DNA of 64,000 bases from Neolewinella xylanilytica (GCF_002934605.1 NZ_PTJC01000009.1:1-64000), one strand, 5' to 3'. Positions 42,880-52,047 are shown, counted from the first letter of the stretch. A program made the numbers and translations. The notes: generated by a model from the letters alone, not told the origin.

Positions 42880-43512
42880 ATGCGCTTTACCTTCTTGCTA
42901 TTGGTTTGCTGCACGCTGGTTAGGACCCTACCCGCCCAGACCTTCCTGGCTTCCGCCCTGGCCGGCGGTAGTCTCAGCCAGGTCGACGGGGACGACTTGC
43001 TCGGGTTCCACCAGCCCGGAATCAATGCCGGCCTAAGAGTGGTAGCCGTCCTGGGCGATCACTGGCGCGTGGGCCCCGAAATTCTCTATTCCCAACAGGG
43101 CGCGAAACGCAACCGCAATAACCTCAACATTAGCGACTTCAGCGATATCCGCTTGAATACGGTCGAATTGCCGCTAATGGTTTACTACAAAGACTGGCGC
43201 ATCACCGCCGAAGCCGGCGCGGCCTACCAGCGGCTGATTGACTACCGAATCGAGGACGCAAACGGTGCGGATGCCACGGACCAGTACGCCCTACGAAACG
43301 ACCTATTTGCCCTCCAGCTCGGCGTGACCGTTTACCTCACGCGGAAGTTGGGGATAAACTTCCGTTGGTCGCGCCACCTTACCGATCTCCAGGTTGACGA
43401 TACGCCGCGTTTGCGGGGACGATCCGTTACCCTGCGCGCCGTATATAGTTTTGGTTCCGGGGAAACCCTACCCTCCCCGAGCGGCACCGCACCCGCGCTC
43501 CCGTCGACATAA
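42880..43512 (+). CDS. PorT-like outer membrane beta-barrel protein
   Basis: The 210-residue protein has a signal peptide ending RTLPAQ and then amphipathic strands (AGGSLSQVDGDDLLGFH, LRVVAVLGDHWRVGPEILYS, LPLMVYYKDWRITAEAG, RSVTLRAVYSFGSG) of the outer-membrane beta-barrel domain found also in the gene at 8152. After the last strand it has a short Pro/Ser tail. Outer-membrane location is predicted, function unknown. It is followed by ppx after 10 bp. Confidence 0.82.
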   Translation: MRFTFLLLVCCTLVRTLPAQTFLASALAGGSLSQVDGDDLLGFHQPGINAGLRVVAVLGDHWRVGPEILYSQQGAKRNRNNLNISDFSDIRLNTVELPLMVYYKDWRITAEAGAAYQRLIDYRIEDANGADATDQYALRNDLFALQLGVTVYLTRKLGINFRWSRHLTDLQVDDTPRLRGRSVTLRAVYSFGSGETLPSPSGTAPALPST

Positions 43513-43522
43513 AGCGTACCCC

Positions 43523-44452
43523 ATGTCCAATGAAACTTTGCGTGCCGTTATCGACCTCGGCACGAACACCTTTCACCTGTTAATTGCCGCCGTCGAAGCC
43601 GGCGACCGCGTGCGGGAGGTATACCGTGAACGCATCTTCGTCAAACTGGCCAGCGATGGCATCGAAACCATCGGTCCGGAACCCTTTGCCCGGGGCATCG
43701 AAGCGCTCCACCACTTCGCGGCGGTAATCAGCCAGCACCGGGTCGAACGGGTTACGGCCATCGGCACGGCCGCCCTACGCACGGCCACTAATGGTCCGGT
43801 CTTCGTACGCACCGCAGAACAACAGACCGGTATCGTGATCCGGCTGATCCAGGGTGACCTCGAAGCCGAACTGATTACCCGTGGCGTGCTGGCGGCCCTC
43901 CCCCCCTTACAGGACCGGGTTATGATTATGGACATCGGCGGAGGGTCGACCGAATTTATCATCGCATCCGAGGCTGGCGTACACTGGCGACAATCCTTTC
44001 CCATCGGCGTAGCGGTACTGCAGCGCCGCTTCCACCGGACGGATCCGATCAGCGAAGCGGAAATTCGGGAGCTCGACGAATACCTGACGCGAACCCTCGT
44101 GCCGCTACGGGACGTCCTGTCCGAGTATCCGACCCACCACCTAGTCGGTGCCGCCGGTACCTTCGACGTGCTGGCCGACGTCTTGCGGGACGTCGATGAA
44201 TCCCCGCACCCGACGAGCCACCGGTTGGCGCTTGGCGGACTGGAAGCGCTTCACTTTCGGATCGTCGCATCGACCATCGACGAGCGGCTGGCCATCGAAG
44301 GGGTACCCGCCGAGCGAGCGGACCTGATCGTGGTGGCCATGCTCCTGATCCGGTTCGTGATGCAACTGGCGGCCACCGAGCGTATCACGGTGAGTGACTA
44401 CGCCATGAAGGAGGGGATACTATTGGGCACCGAAGGCCTGACGCTGGAGTAG
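43523..44452 (+). CDS. ppx: Exopolyphosphatase / GppA family protein
   Basis: The 309-residue actin-fold phosphatase has ATP-binding-like VIDLGTNTFHLLIA and phosphate loop MDIGGGSTEFII, with AAGTFDVLAD in the second half. It cleaves polyphosphate or pppGpp. It lacks the C-terminal HD-like domain of E. coli Ppx/GppA (about 500 residues). ATG 43523 is chosen because MSNETLRAVIDLGTN is the expected opening. It is cotranscribed with the barrel gene. Confidence 0.9.
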   Translation: MSNETLRAVIDLGTNTFHLLIAAVEAGDRVREVYRERIFVKLASDGIETIGPEPFARGIEALHHFAAVISQHRVERVTAIGTAALRTATNGPVFVRTAEQQTGIVIRLIQGDLEAELITRGVLAALPPLQDRVMIMDIGGGSTEFIIASEAGVHWRQSFPIGVAVLQRRFHRTDPISEAEIRELDEYLTRTLVPLRDVLSEYPTHHLVGAAGTFDVLADVLRDVDESPHPTSHRLALGGLEALHFRIVASTIDERLAIEGVPAERADLIVVAMLLIRFVMQLAATERITVSDYAMKEGILLGTEGLTLE

Positions 44453-44458
44453 CGGCGA

Positions 44459-45391
44459 TCAGTGGGTCTGATCGAAATCCTGAATGACGGAGAGAATCAA
44501 CATTACGTCCGTATAAAACTTCCGAATCAGCTGAAAGGAAACATTGGAGCGGAAGAAGTGGGGCTCCAGCAAATCATAACCGTGCTCGAGACCGATGAAC
44601 AGATCCTGGTCGTGGACCGCGAAATAGAGGTCCCGTTGTTCCCGTTCGTAGAATGCGAGGATAGCCTCCTGCATGGACGGGGTCAGGATGCCCGCAACCT
44701 TGGTTCCGGGATGGGCGTAGACGGCAAAGATTTCGCTGAAGCCGGCGTTCATGATTTCTACGTCGGCCGAGCGCCCGTTACTGCCCACGTAAGCATCTAC
44801 CGATCGTTTTAGCCTACGGAGCTTGTGCCGGGGCCAGACGGCTAGTCGTCCGCTGGTCGGCTCATTGAAAATAGCGTGGACGAAGAGGCCACTGAAGACT
44901 AGCTGAAGGCGGTTGCTGGCGGGGCTGATCTCCTGCACGTAGGCTTCCCCCATCTCAAAAGCCATCTCACCGACGAGTCCGCGGATGTAATCCTCGGCGC
45001 GGTAGCTATCGGGATGTGGACGGAACAGGCCACTGCGTTCGAAGCGATCGCGCAGGATGGGCCGCTTGGACTCGTACTGCAGGCTACGAAAATTGGGAAG
45101 CTCGTTGATAAAGTCCAGCAATAAGCGCATGATCGCTGGCTTGAAGGACTGCCGAAACCGCTCGATGCGGAAATACAGAGAGCCGATGAAAAACACGACT
45201 GGCACAACGAGGAGCAGAATCAGAAATCCCAGGTCATAGACCAGGAACACCACGATCACCGCGAAGATACCGGCCAGGGAAAGGACGATACCGCGCAGGA
45301 TCCGCCGACGCAGCTCTTCCAGGCGTAGCAGCTCGGGGCGAATGGTGGTGTTGTAGTACAACCGGAGTTCCGAAAGGCGGGGCGGTATCAT
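44459..45391 (-). CDS. DUF3137 membrane protein
   Basis: The 310-residue protein has two adjacent transmembrane helices near residues 33-75 (LSLAGIFAVIVVFLVYDL and LLLVVPVVFFIGSLYF) and a cytosolic remainder with the DUF3137 pattern: HAIFNEPTSGRLAVWP, MNAGFSEIFAVYAHPG, ILTPSMQEAILAFYE and FIGLEHGYDLLEPHFF. Function unknown. It converges on ppx with a 6-bp gap and is divergent from bamD. Confidence 0.83.
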   Translation of the reverse strand: MIPPRLSELRLYYNTTIRPELLRLEELRRRILRGIVLSLAGIFAVIVVFLVYDLGFLILLLVVPVVFFIGSLYFRIERFRQSFKPAIMRLLLDFINELPNFRSLQYESKRPILRDRFERSGLFRPHPDSYRAEDYIRGLVGEMAFEMGEAYVQEISPASNRLQLVFSGLFVHAIFNEPTSGRLAVWPRHKLRRLKRSVDAYVGSNGRSADVEIMNAGFSEIFAVYAHPGTKVAGILTPSMQEAILAFYEREQRDLYFAVHDQDLFIGLEHGYDLLEPHFFRSNVSFQLIRKFYTDVMLILSVIQDFDQTH

Positions 45392-45457
45392 GGAAAGTCA
45401 GGATCGGGGGTAAAATACAACCTTGCCCCCTACTGGCGGTGTCTTCTTAAAAACCCT

Positions 45458-45465
45458 TATCTTTG
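45458..45465 (+). promoter_or_regulatory. -7 box TATCTTTG before bamD
   Basis: Exact TAnnTTTG form, 7 nt before the bamD ATG at 45473. It probably drives the bamD-rpoZ-coaBC-porD cluster. Confidence 0.6.
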
Positions 45466-45472
45466 CGCGCTT

Positions 45473-46279
45473 ATGCAGAACCGCATTCTTTTCAGTATCC
45501 TGTTTTTCGTCCTGCTCTTTACCGGTTGCCGGTCGGAGTTCGAGACGATCCGTACGAGTAACAACCCGGAGCAGATTCTGGCGAAGGCGAACGAGTATTA
45601 TCTGGCCGAGGAATATCAGCGGGCGCAGACCCTCTACGAGCTAGTGATCGCACCCTTCCGGGGGCAGGCGGCCGCCGAACAGATCGCCTACCGTTACGCC
45701 TACACCTACTACTATACCGGTCAGTACGTACTGGCGAGCTACTACTTTAAGCAATTTGCCACCACTTACGGGGGAAGCAGCCTGCGCGAGGAGGCGGACT
45801 TCATGTCGGCCTTCAGTAATTACCAGCTGAGCCCCGTTTACCGGCTCGACCAGAGCTATAGCGTTCAGGCCATCGAAGCCTTCGAGGAATTTGCGAACCG
45901 CTATCCGGAAAGCGAGCGGGTAGCTCAGGCCAACTCCCTCATCGACGAGATGCGGGCGAAGATGGAGCTGAAAGACTTTGAGTCGGCCAAACTGTACATG
46001 GATATCGAGCGTTATGAATCGGCCCTGACCAGTTTTGGCAACGTGCTGAAGGATTATCCCGAGACCCAGCGCGCCGAAGAAATCCGCTACCTGATGGCTA
46101 AGGTGCAGTACGAATATACCAGCCGCAGTTTCCGCGCCCGCAAGCCGGAACGTTTGCGTGTTACGATCGAGCTTTCGGAAAACTTTATTACCCGTTATCC
46201 CGACAGCCCCTACGTGGACGAGGTGACCCGGTACCTCAACGAATCAATCGAAGAATTAAAAGAGCTAGAAAATGTCTGA
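45473..46279 (+). CDS. bamD: Outer membrane protein assembly factor BamD
   Basis: The 268-residue lipoprotein (signal ending LLFTGC) has TPR-like repeats: NPEQILAKANEYYLAEEYQR, QIAYRYAYTYYYTGQYVLA and FANRYPESERVAQANSLIDE. BamD works with BamA to insert barrels such as the SusC and PorT-like proteins of this window. It heads an operon: it overlaps rpoZ by 8 bp. Confidence 0.92.
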   Translation: MQNRILFSILFFVLLFTGCRSEFETIRTSNNPEQILAKANEYYLAEEYQRAQTLYELVIAPFRGQAAAEQIAYRYAYTYYYTGQYVLASYYFKQFATTYGGSSLREEADFMSAFSNYQLSPVYRLDQSYSVQAIEAFEEFANRYPESERVAQANSLIDEMRAKMELKDFESAKLYMDIERYESALTSFGNVLKDYPETQRAEEIRYLMAKVQYEYTSRSFRARKPERLRVTIELSENFITRYPDSPYVDEVTRYLNESIEELKELENV

Positions 46280-46622
46280 CATTAAAACCCGCGCCCAGGG
46301 GATGAGCCCCGATACCGCTGCCCGTGATATCCAACGCGTCGTAGGCGATACCGGCAATATTTACGAAGCCCTGTCCATCGTCAGCCGTCGCGCCCGCCAG
46401 CTCGCCGTCGACCTGAAGCACGAACTCGACCAGAAACTGGAGGAATTTGCCGAAGTAACCGACACCATCGAAGAAGTGGTGGAAAACAAGGAACAGATCG
46501 AGATTTCCAAGTTTTACGAGAAGCTCCCTAACCCCGTGCTGATCGCGATGCGGGAATACCTCGACGATGAACTCTATCACCGCTACAACGAGCGGCGCGA
46601 GGAGGACGACGAGGAACTGTAA
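46272..46622 (+). CDS. rpoZ: DNA-directed RNA polymerase omega subunit, Bacteroidota type
   Basis: The 116-residue protein assists RNA polymerase assembly. The omega core RDIQRVVGDTGNIYEALSIV and RRARQLAVDLKHEL is present, with a long acidic C-terminal extension (RREEDDEEL end) usual in the phylum. The position after bamD and before coaBC is conserved in Bacteroidota. Confidence 0.9.
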   Translation: MSDIKTRAQGMSPDTAARDIQRVVGDTGNIYEALSIVSRRARQLAVDLKHELDQKLEEFAEVTDTIEEVVENKEQIEISKFYEKLPNPVLIAMREYLDDELYHRYNERREEDDEEL

Positions 46623-46624
46623 GC

Positions 46625-47824
46625 TTGCGCCTCGCCGGCAAAAAAATCATCCTGGGTGTCTGCGGCAGCATTGCCGCCTACAAAGCCGCCCTGATTGTCC
46701 GGGGCCTGATCAAGGCCGGGGCCGAGGTCCGCGTATTGATGACCCCCTCGGCCACTAATTTTATCGCTCCGCTCACCCTGGCTACCCTCTCCCGGGCCGA
46801 CGTGGTTACTTCCGTGCACTCCGGCGAGAGCTGGAATAACCACGTCGAACTGGGGCTTTGGGCGGATGCCTACCTTATCGCTCCCGCCACGGCCACTACC
46901 CTTGCCAAGCTGGCCCACGGCATCTGCGATTCGGCGCTCGTAGCGGTCTATCTGTCGGCGCGCTGCCCGGTATTCTTTGCTCCGGCCATGGACCTAGATA
47001 TGTGGCAGCACCCCACTACGGTGGAAAACGTGCGCCGGCTACAGTCATTCGGTAACCGACTGATAGACGTCGGGGAGGGAGAGCTGGCTAGCGGGCTTGT
47101 TGGCGCCGGCCGACTCGCCGAACCGGAACAGATCCTCGATACGCTTGCCGCTTTCTTCGCGCAAGCACACGACCTAAAGGATCGTAGGATTCTCCTGACC
47201 GCAGGCCCGACCCTCGAAGATCTCGACCCGGTGCGCTTTCTAGGCAACCGCAGTACGGGTCGAATGGGGATTGCCCTGGCCGAAGCGGCCGCCGCGCGGG
47301 GGGCCAAGGTGACCCTTCTTCTCGGACCTACCCACCTGTCGACCCAGGCGGCCGGCATCGAGACCATCGCGGTTCGCTCCGCCCTCGATATGTACCACGC
47401 CGCGGTGGAACGATGGCCGGATTGCACGGACGGCATCCTCTGCGCGGCCGTTGCCGATTATCGCCCGGAACGGGTGGCCGAGGAGAAAATAAAGAAGCAG
47501 GCGGGCCCCATGCGGATCGACCTGGTCCGTAATCCGGACATTGCCGAGGAACTCGGTCGCACCAAAACCGCCGGTCAGTACCTCATCGGGTTCGCCCTCG
47601 AGACGGAAAACGGCTTGGAAAACGCCCGGGACAAACTCCTACGGAAGCAGCTGGACCTGATCGTTCTGAACTCCCCCCGAACGGCCGGGGCGGCCTTTGG
47701 TCATGCTACTAACCAAATCCAGCTCATCGATCGCAATAAGGTGACTTCCTTTGAGTTAAAACCTAAACTGGCCGTAGCGCACGACATCCTCGACCGCCTC
47801 GTTGCCGATAAACCAACGCTATGA
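46625..47824 (+). CDS. coaBC: Bifunctional phosphopantothenoylcysteine decarboxylase / phosphopantothenate-cysteine ligase
   Basis: This enzyme makes 4'-phosphopantetheine for coenzyme A. It has 399 residues and starts at TTG 46625, 2 bp after rpoZ. The N-terminal FMN decarboxylase domain has GVCGSIAAYKA, the active-site histidine in SWNNHVELG and FFAPAMDLDMW. The C-terminal ligase domain has LLTAGPTLEDLDPVRFLGN, STGRMGIALAEAA and AAVADYRP. It overlaps porD by 4 bp. Confidence 0.95.
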   Translation: MRLAGKKIILGVCGSIAAYKAALIVRGLIKAGAEVRVLMTPSATNFIAPLTLATLSRADVVTSVHSGESWNNHVELGLWADAYLIAPATATTLAKLAHGICDSALVAVYLSARCPVFFAPAMDLDMWQHPTTVENVRRLQSFGNRLIDVGEGELASGLVGAGRLAEPEQILDTLAAFFAQAHDLKDRRILLTAGPTLEDLDPVRFLGNRSTGRMGIALAEAAAARGAKVTLLLGPTHLSTQAAGIETIAVRSALDMYHAAVERWPDCTDGILCAAVADYRPERVAEEKIKKQAGPMRIDLVRNPDIAEELGRTKTAGQYLIGFALETENGLENARDKLLRKQLDLIVLNSPRTAGAAFGHATNQIQLIDRNKVTSFELKPKLAVAHDILDRLVADKPTL

Positions 47825-48783
47825 GACTCGCATTTCTACTGCTCTTTGCGTCCACCTTGCTTCGGGCCCAGAGCGAGATCAAATGGACGGTGAATCTGAA
47901 TACGCAGCAGATCACCCAGACGGACGCAAACGTCTTCAAAACCCTCGAGCAGGAACTGGTAAACTTCCTAAACAGCCGTACGTGGACAGATGACGTTTTC
48001 CAGGAGGAGGAACGGATCGAGGCCACCCTTTTCCTAACCCTTTCGGAAGCGACGACGGCGAACGGGGATAACGAAGAAATTATCCCCAACCGCTATACGG
48101 GCACCCTGGCCATTCAGTCCGCCCGCCCCATCTTCGGTACCGGGGAGGTCACGCCCGTCCTGAACTACCAAGACAAGCGGTTGGAATTCACCTACGAGCA
48201 GTTCCAGGCCATTCAGCTGTCCGATCAGACCTTCACGTCGGAACTCTCCTCCATTATCGGCTTCTACGCTTACATCGTGCTGGGTATGGACTACGACACC
48301 TTCTCGGCCCTCGGCGGGCAACCCTATTTCGAGCAAGCGCAGCAGCTCTATAACCGCCTGCCCGCGGCTTTGCTAAATAGTGGGGGATGGACGTCGGCGG
48401 GAAAGACCAATAACCGGTACCTCCTCCTCGAAAACCTGCTGAGCCCCCGTATGCTTCCGATGCGTCGGGCCGCCTATACTTACCACCGACTGGGGCTGGA
48501 CCAGATGCTGACCGACCCGCTCGCCGCACGCCAAAACATCACGCTCGCTATCCAGGACGTACAATCGGCCAATCAGGTGTATCCGAACAGCGCGTTGGTA
48601 CAGAGCTTCGTAGATGCTAAAAGAGAGGAGATCATTCAAATCTACACGGGTGCCACCGGAGCGGAACAGAATGCCATCATCGAGATGCTTTCCCGCATCG
48701 ATCCGTCCAAGGCCGGGTCATACCGCGAAATTCGGAGCGGTGGATCGGGGGCCATCAACCGCAGGCAAGCCGGTAAGCGATGA
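47821..48783 (+). CDS. porD: Type IX secretion system protein PorD (DUF4835)
   Basis: The 320-residue exported protein has a signal peptide ending LLRAQ and the DUF4835 pattern: WTVNLNTQQITQTD, FQEEERIEATLFLTL, SSIIGFYAYIVLGMDYDTFS, GGQPYFEQAQQLYN and NNRYLLLENLLS. The family is required for type IX secretion in Porphyromonas. The gene order bamD-rpoZ-coaBC-porD is a known Bacteroidota arrangement. The last 29 bp overlap the end of the convergent topoisomerase gene. Confidence 0.88.
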   Translation: MRLAFLLLFASTLLRAQSEIKWTVNLNTQQITQTDANVFKTLEQELVNFLNSRTWTDDVFQEEERIEATLFLTLSEATTANGDNEEIIPNRYTGTLAIQSARPIFGTGEVTPVLNYQDKRLEFTYEQFQAIQLSDQTFTSELSSIIGFYAYIVLGMDYDTFSALGGQPYFEQAQQLYNRLPAALLNSGGWTSAGKTNNRYLLLENLLSPRMLPMRRAAYTYHRLGLDQMLTDPLAARQNITLAIQDVQSANQVYPNSALVQSFVDAKREEIIQIYTGATGAEQNAIIEMLSRIDPSKAGSYREIRSGGSGAINRRQAGKR

Positions 48784-49795
48784 TCTCATCGTGGTCGAAC
48801 TCTCCGTCAAATTTAGCCTCCTCCTTTTTCGTCACCGTCGATTCATCGGGCACCCTTTCTTCGGCCACCGCCGCCAGGACGCTCGGATGGATGTAGTATT
48901 TCCGACATACCGATACGGTATTGCCCAGGAATTCGGCGACACGTTCTACCACCCGTAAGTCCGGTCGGTCGGGGAGTTCTCCGTCGTTTTCTTCCTTCAA
49001 TTCCCAGTAGGCATCAACGGCGGCCGCAGTGCCAGCCCAGGTACGAAAGTACTTACTGCTGAATTCAGCGCCCAGCAACTGGCGGACCATGTGGTTGACA
49101 TCGCTGCTATCCAAATTATGCATTTTGCCGTCTTCGCCGCGAAAGCGAAAAACTTCATAGCCTGGTAGTTCGCTGATATTGGTGATCAGGTCGACCAGGG
49201 TGGGATCGGTCAAATCGACCGCACGTTCGATGCCGCTTTTTCCAGTGTATTCAAAGTGAAAACCGTTATCGTCGACTTCCACGTGCTTGCGCCGCAAGGT
49301 AGTCAGGCCGATGGTACCGTTTCGTTTGCGGTAGGAGGAGTTGCCGACCCGCATCCCCGTTTCGTCCATCATCGCGATAGCCAAGGCACCGACGCGTTCG
49401 AGGCCCCACCCCCTGCTTTCGTCCTGCAGGATACCCCGTAGCGTACGGCGGGCTCCCGGTAGGGCATCGGCAAACTCGATGAGGGTGTTGAATTTGTTTA
49501 ATTGTTTAAAGGCCATCCAGTCCGGGTGGTAGCGGTACTGCTTACGCCCCGCCTCGTCGCGTCCGGTACTGAGCAGGTGACCATTTTCCAGCGGACAGAT
49601 CCAAACGTCGGCCCAGGCGGGGGGGATTGCCAGGGAGGCCAGGCGATCCTGTATGAGTTTATCTTTAATAAGCGTACCGTCCTCCCGGTAATAGCGAAAT
49701 CCTTTTTTGGCGCGCTTCCGCGTCCACCCCGGTTGGTCGTCGGATACGTGGACTAAGTCGGGAATGGAGAGGATATTTTCTTGGGCGGCCCCCAT
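48755..49795 (-). CDS. DNA topoisomerase IB
   Basis: The 346-residue eukaryotic-type nicking-closing topoisomerase has catalytic Y301 in CRKYYIHPSVL, with active-site Arg and Lys/His in RVGNSSYRKRNGTIGLTT and SSKYFRTWAGTAAA. The N-terminal domain has GFRYYREDGTLIKD and YHPDWMAFKQLNKF. Bacterial members are often found next to or inside genomes as dispensable accessories. It is convergent with porD. Confidence 0.92.
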   Translation of the reverse strand: MGAAQENILSIPDLVHVSDDQPGWTRKRAKKGFRYYREDGTLIKDKLIQDRLASLAIPPAWADVWICPLENGHLLSTGRDEAGRKQYRYHPDWMAFKQLNKFNTLIEFADALPGARRTLRGILQDESRGWGLERVGALAIAMMDETGMRVGNSSYRKRNGTIGLTTLRRKHVEVDDNGFHFEYTGKSGIERAVDLTDPTLVDLITNISELPGYEVFRFRGEDGKMHNLDSSDVNHMVRQLLGAEFSSKYFRTWAGTAAAVDAYWELKEENDGELPDRPDLRVVERVAEFLGNTVSVCRKYYIHPSVLAAVAEERVPDESTVTKKEEAKFDGEFDHDEIIAYRLACG

Positions 49796-49846
49796 GCGGT
49801 GCTTTTTTTGCGTACCGCTTATAAGTCTATCCCGGTGGATAGGGTT

Positions 49847-50068
49847 TTAGTCTTGCGCCTTGATTTCTTCGATTCTGCCGCGAATCTTGCCGATTAGGTC
49901 GGCGGGGGGTGCCTGGTGGCGCAGGTTGCGCTTTAGCAAAACTTTGAAGGCGGCCACGTCTCCCAGGCTGTCGCTATCGCAGGGGCCGGTGGGCGTGTCG
50001 GCGACTTCGGGCAATGGGTTATCCGTCCGGTGCGGACGGCGGTTGGAGGAAGAATGCTTATTAAACAT
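49847..50068 (-). CDS. Small anti-sigma-like protein (73 aa)
   Basis: The protein lies 53 bp downstream of an ECF sigma gene. The C-terminus FKVLLKRNLRHQAPPADLIG followed by KIRGRIEEI resembles the tail of zinc-type anti-sigma factors (a helix, Pro-rich bend and Arg/Ile helix), but no HxxxCxxC zinc motif is visible; one cysteine stands in GPCDSDS. It has no membrane segment. A role as a partner of that sigma is inferred from position and tail only. It has its own -7 box behind a terminator. Confidence 0.6.
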   Translation of the reverse strand: MFNKHSSSNRRPHRTDNPLPEVADTPTGPCDSDSLGDVAAFKVLLKRNLRHQAPPADLIGKIRGRIEEIKAQD

Positions 50069-50075
50069 GATGGGA

Positions 50076-50083
50076 CAAATTTA
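50076..50083 (-). promoter_or_regulatory. -7 box TAAATTTG, 7 nt before ATG
   Basis: TAAATTTG-TCCCATC-ATG on the minus strand. It gives the small anti-sigma-like gene its own promoter directly behind the hairpin at 50085-50117. Confidence 0.55.
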
Positions 50084-50084
50084 A

Positions 50085-50117
50085 ACGTGCCGCCCCGGCG
50101 GATGCGGGGCGGCACGT
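50085..50117 (-). terminator. 12-bp hairpin between sigma and small partner gene
   Basis: ACGTGCCGCCCC (50085-50096) pairs perfectly with GGGGCGGCACGT (50106-50117). On the minus strand it is followed by TTTAAATTTG, so it may stop transcription from the sigma gene before the next gene. Confidence 0.7.
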
Positions 50118-50121
50118 GGCG

Positions 50122-50700
50122 TTAACCTAAATTTCGGGTATTGAGGATGCCGAAGTTGTTTTCGGCGTAGCTGCTCAGCTGCTTGATCAAAGCGATACGG
50201 GAGCGGCGGGTGACGGACTTCACCGTGTTGAGGGGCATTTCCATGGCTTCGGCGATTTCTTTCTCGGCGAAGTCGTATAGATCGGCCATTAGCACGATGG
50301 CCCGTTGCCGGTCGCTGAGGAGGGTCATGGCGCGTAAGATGGGATCGCTGAAATCCCGCTCAAGGACGCCGGCGATACGCAGATCGGCAAAGCCCGCCAT
50401 TGGATTCTCTTCGTCACGGCGGTGGTAGGCCGTCCGTTCGTCCAGTTCCTCCTCGCCGCGCCGCTTGCGCTTGCGATAGTCGTTGATGAAGAGGTTACGC
50501 GCCAAACAGAACAGCCAGGCTCGGGCATTCGTACCTGCCTCGTACTGCTCGATCTTCAAATAGCCACGAGCGAAGGTTTCCTGGGTCAGATCGGCAGCAT
50601 CGCTGGGATTACCGGTCATGCGCAGCAGGAAGTTGTAGACCACCTGATAGTGAACGAGCAATTCCGCTTCGAATAAATGGTCGCGGGCGGGGCGGGTCAT
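50122..50700 (-). CDS. RNA polymerase sigma factor, ECF type
   Basis: The 192-residue sigma-70 family protein has region 2 (VVYNFLLRMTGNPSDAADLT, QETFARGYLKIEQY, ARAWLFCLARNLFINDYRK) and region 4 (LLSDRQRAIVLMADLYDFA, EKEIAEAMEMPLNTVKSVTR). The stretch between them is 45 residues, longer than many ECF factors. It lies upstream of a small anti-sigma-like gene. The regulon is unknown. Confidence 0.9.
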   Translation of the reverse strand: MTRPARDHLFEAELLVHYQVVYNFLLRMTGNPSDAADLTQETFARGYLKIEQYEAGTNARAWLFCLARNLFINDYRKRKRRGEEELDERTAYHRRDEENPMAGFADLRIAGVLERDFSDPILRAMTLLSDRQRAIVLMADLYDFAEKEIAEAMEMPLNTVKSVTRRSRIALIKQLSSYAENNFGILNTRNLG

Positions 50701-50832
50701 GGTGAAAGGATCGGTTAGTGAGTGAATATGGAGGGTAATGTCGGGGCTAAATCAATAAGTTGCGGCCGGCGAAAGAATTTACCCCGCAACAACAAAATAC
50801 CGGGCCACAAACTTCTGCGACCGGCCGATCCG

Positions 50833-50862
50833 TTGTTGGTCCGGGTCCTTTTGCTACCTTTG
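50833..50862 (+). promoter_or_regulatory. Promoter TTG-N19-TACCTTTG of corA
   Basis: TTG at 50833-50835, 19-nt spacer, TACCTTTG at 50855-50862. This is the best full match to the phylum consensus in the window, 26 nt before ATG 50889, and supports that start. Confidence 0.7.
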
Positions 50863-50888
50863 CCCCCGCGTCACCAAAACGTCCCGTC

Positions 50889-51839
50889 ATGATCCGCTAC
50901 TATGCAAGCAAAAACGGCCAGTTGGGACGCGTTGACGAGCCGGGGCCCGATGCCTGGATCCATCTCTATCCCCCCTTCTCTTCCGAAGAACTTCCCGAAA
51001 TCGCCGAGCGCTACGAGCTGCCGATCGACTTTCTCACGGACCCCTTGGATATCGACGAACGCTCGCGGTACGAACGGGAGGACGATGCCCGGCTGGTAGT
51101 CATCAACACCCCGGTACTTAGCCAGGTGGAGACCGAGAACGACAGCATCTACATCACGGTGCCGATCGGCATCATTCTGACCCCGGAGGCGTTCATCACG
51201 ATCTGCTCGACCCCCGACCACCCCGTCCTCCAGCTTTTCATCGATAACAAGGTCCGGAACGTCGACCCCGCCCGGCGCAGCCATTTCGTGCTGCGTATTT
51301 TCGAGCATACCGTTTACCGCTTCCTGACCTGCCTGAAGCGGCTAAACGTCAAACGGAACCTGATCGAACAGGAACTCTACGACAGCAGTCGTAACCGGGA
51401 GCTGAAACAACTGCTGAGCATTGAAAAGTCGCTGGTGTACTTCATTAATGCCCTCAACGGCAACGAACTACTGAAGATGAAGATGAAGCGGGCCGACTTC
51501 CTCGGGATTCGCCACGATGAGGAGCAGTGGGATCTTTTCGAGGATATCATTATCGACAACGGTCAGGCCCTGGAAATGGCCAATATCTACACCAACATTC
51601 TCAACGGAACCATGGACGCTTACGGGTCCATTATCTCGAATAACCTTAATATTACTATTCAGCGGCTCACCCTCATCACTATCGTGCTGACGGTCCCTAT
51701 GGTGATTGCCAGCTTCTACGGCATGAACGTTCCGATGCCCCTGCAGAATGGAAGTTATACCTTCGTGTTTATCCTCATTCTATCGATAATCCTGAGTGCC
51801 GCGGTAATCTTTTACTTCCGGAGGAAACGGCTTTTTTAG
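50889..51839 (+). CDS. corA: CorA-type magnesium/divalent cation transporter
   Basis: The 316-residue protein has a long N-terminal cytosolic funnel with coiled segments, then two transmembrane helices at the C-terminus (about 255-275 and 290-310). The selectivity signature YGMN is in ASFYGMNVPMPLQ, and a basic cytosolic tail FRRKRLF ends it. CorA forms pentamers. The start MIRYYASKNGQL at 50889 is preferred; a longer frame upstream reaches back through the promoter. Confidence 0.92.
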   Translation: MIRYYASKNGQLGRVDEPGPDAWIHLYPPFSSEELPEIAERYELPIDFLTDPLDIDERSRYEREDDARLVVINTPVLSQVETENDSIYITVPIGIILTPEAFITICSTPDHPVLQLFIDNKVRNVDPARRSHFVLRIFEHTVYRFLTCLKRLNVKRNLIEQELYDSSRNRELKQLLSIEKSLVYFINALNGNELLKMKMKRADFLGIRHDEEQWDLFEDIIIDNGQALEMANIYTNILNGTMDAYGSIISNNLNITIQRLTLITIVLTVPMVIASFYGMNVPMPLQNGSYTFVFILILSIILSAAVIFYFRRKRLF

Positions 51840-51991
51840 CCCGTGGGCTTTTGTAATGAGCACCCTTCCATCCACGAGACTTAATTCACCAACCTAGGGA
51901 GTACCCCCAAACGATCGTAAGGGGAAGCGTCTTTGAATCCTTTCCGTTGCCTCACAGCCTGCGGAGCCATCCCACCCGGAACGGCTAACAG

Positions 51992-52021
51992 TTTGCAGGC
52001 GTCTAAAAAATTTTACCTTTA
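51992..52021 (+). promoter_or_regulatory. Promoter TTTG-N18-TACCTTTA of the FabH-like gene
   Basis: TTTG at 51992-51995, 18-nt spacer and TACCTTTA at 52014-52021 (one mismatch). It lies 26 nt before the ATG at 52048. The preceding 150 bp show nothing else. Confidence 0.6.
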
Positions 52022-52047
52022 CCGCCCTTATTGATAAAGTCCCCTGC

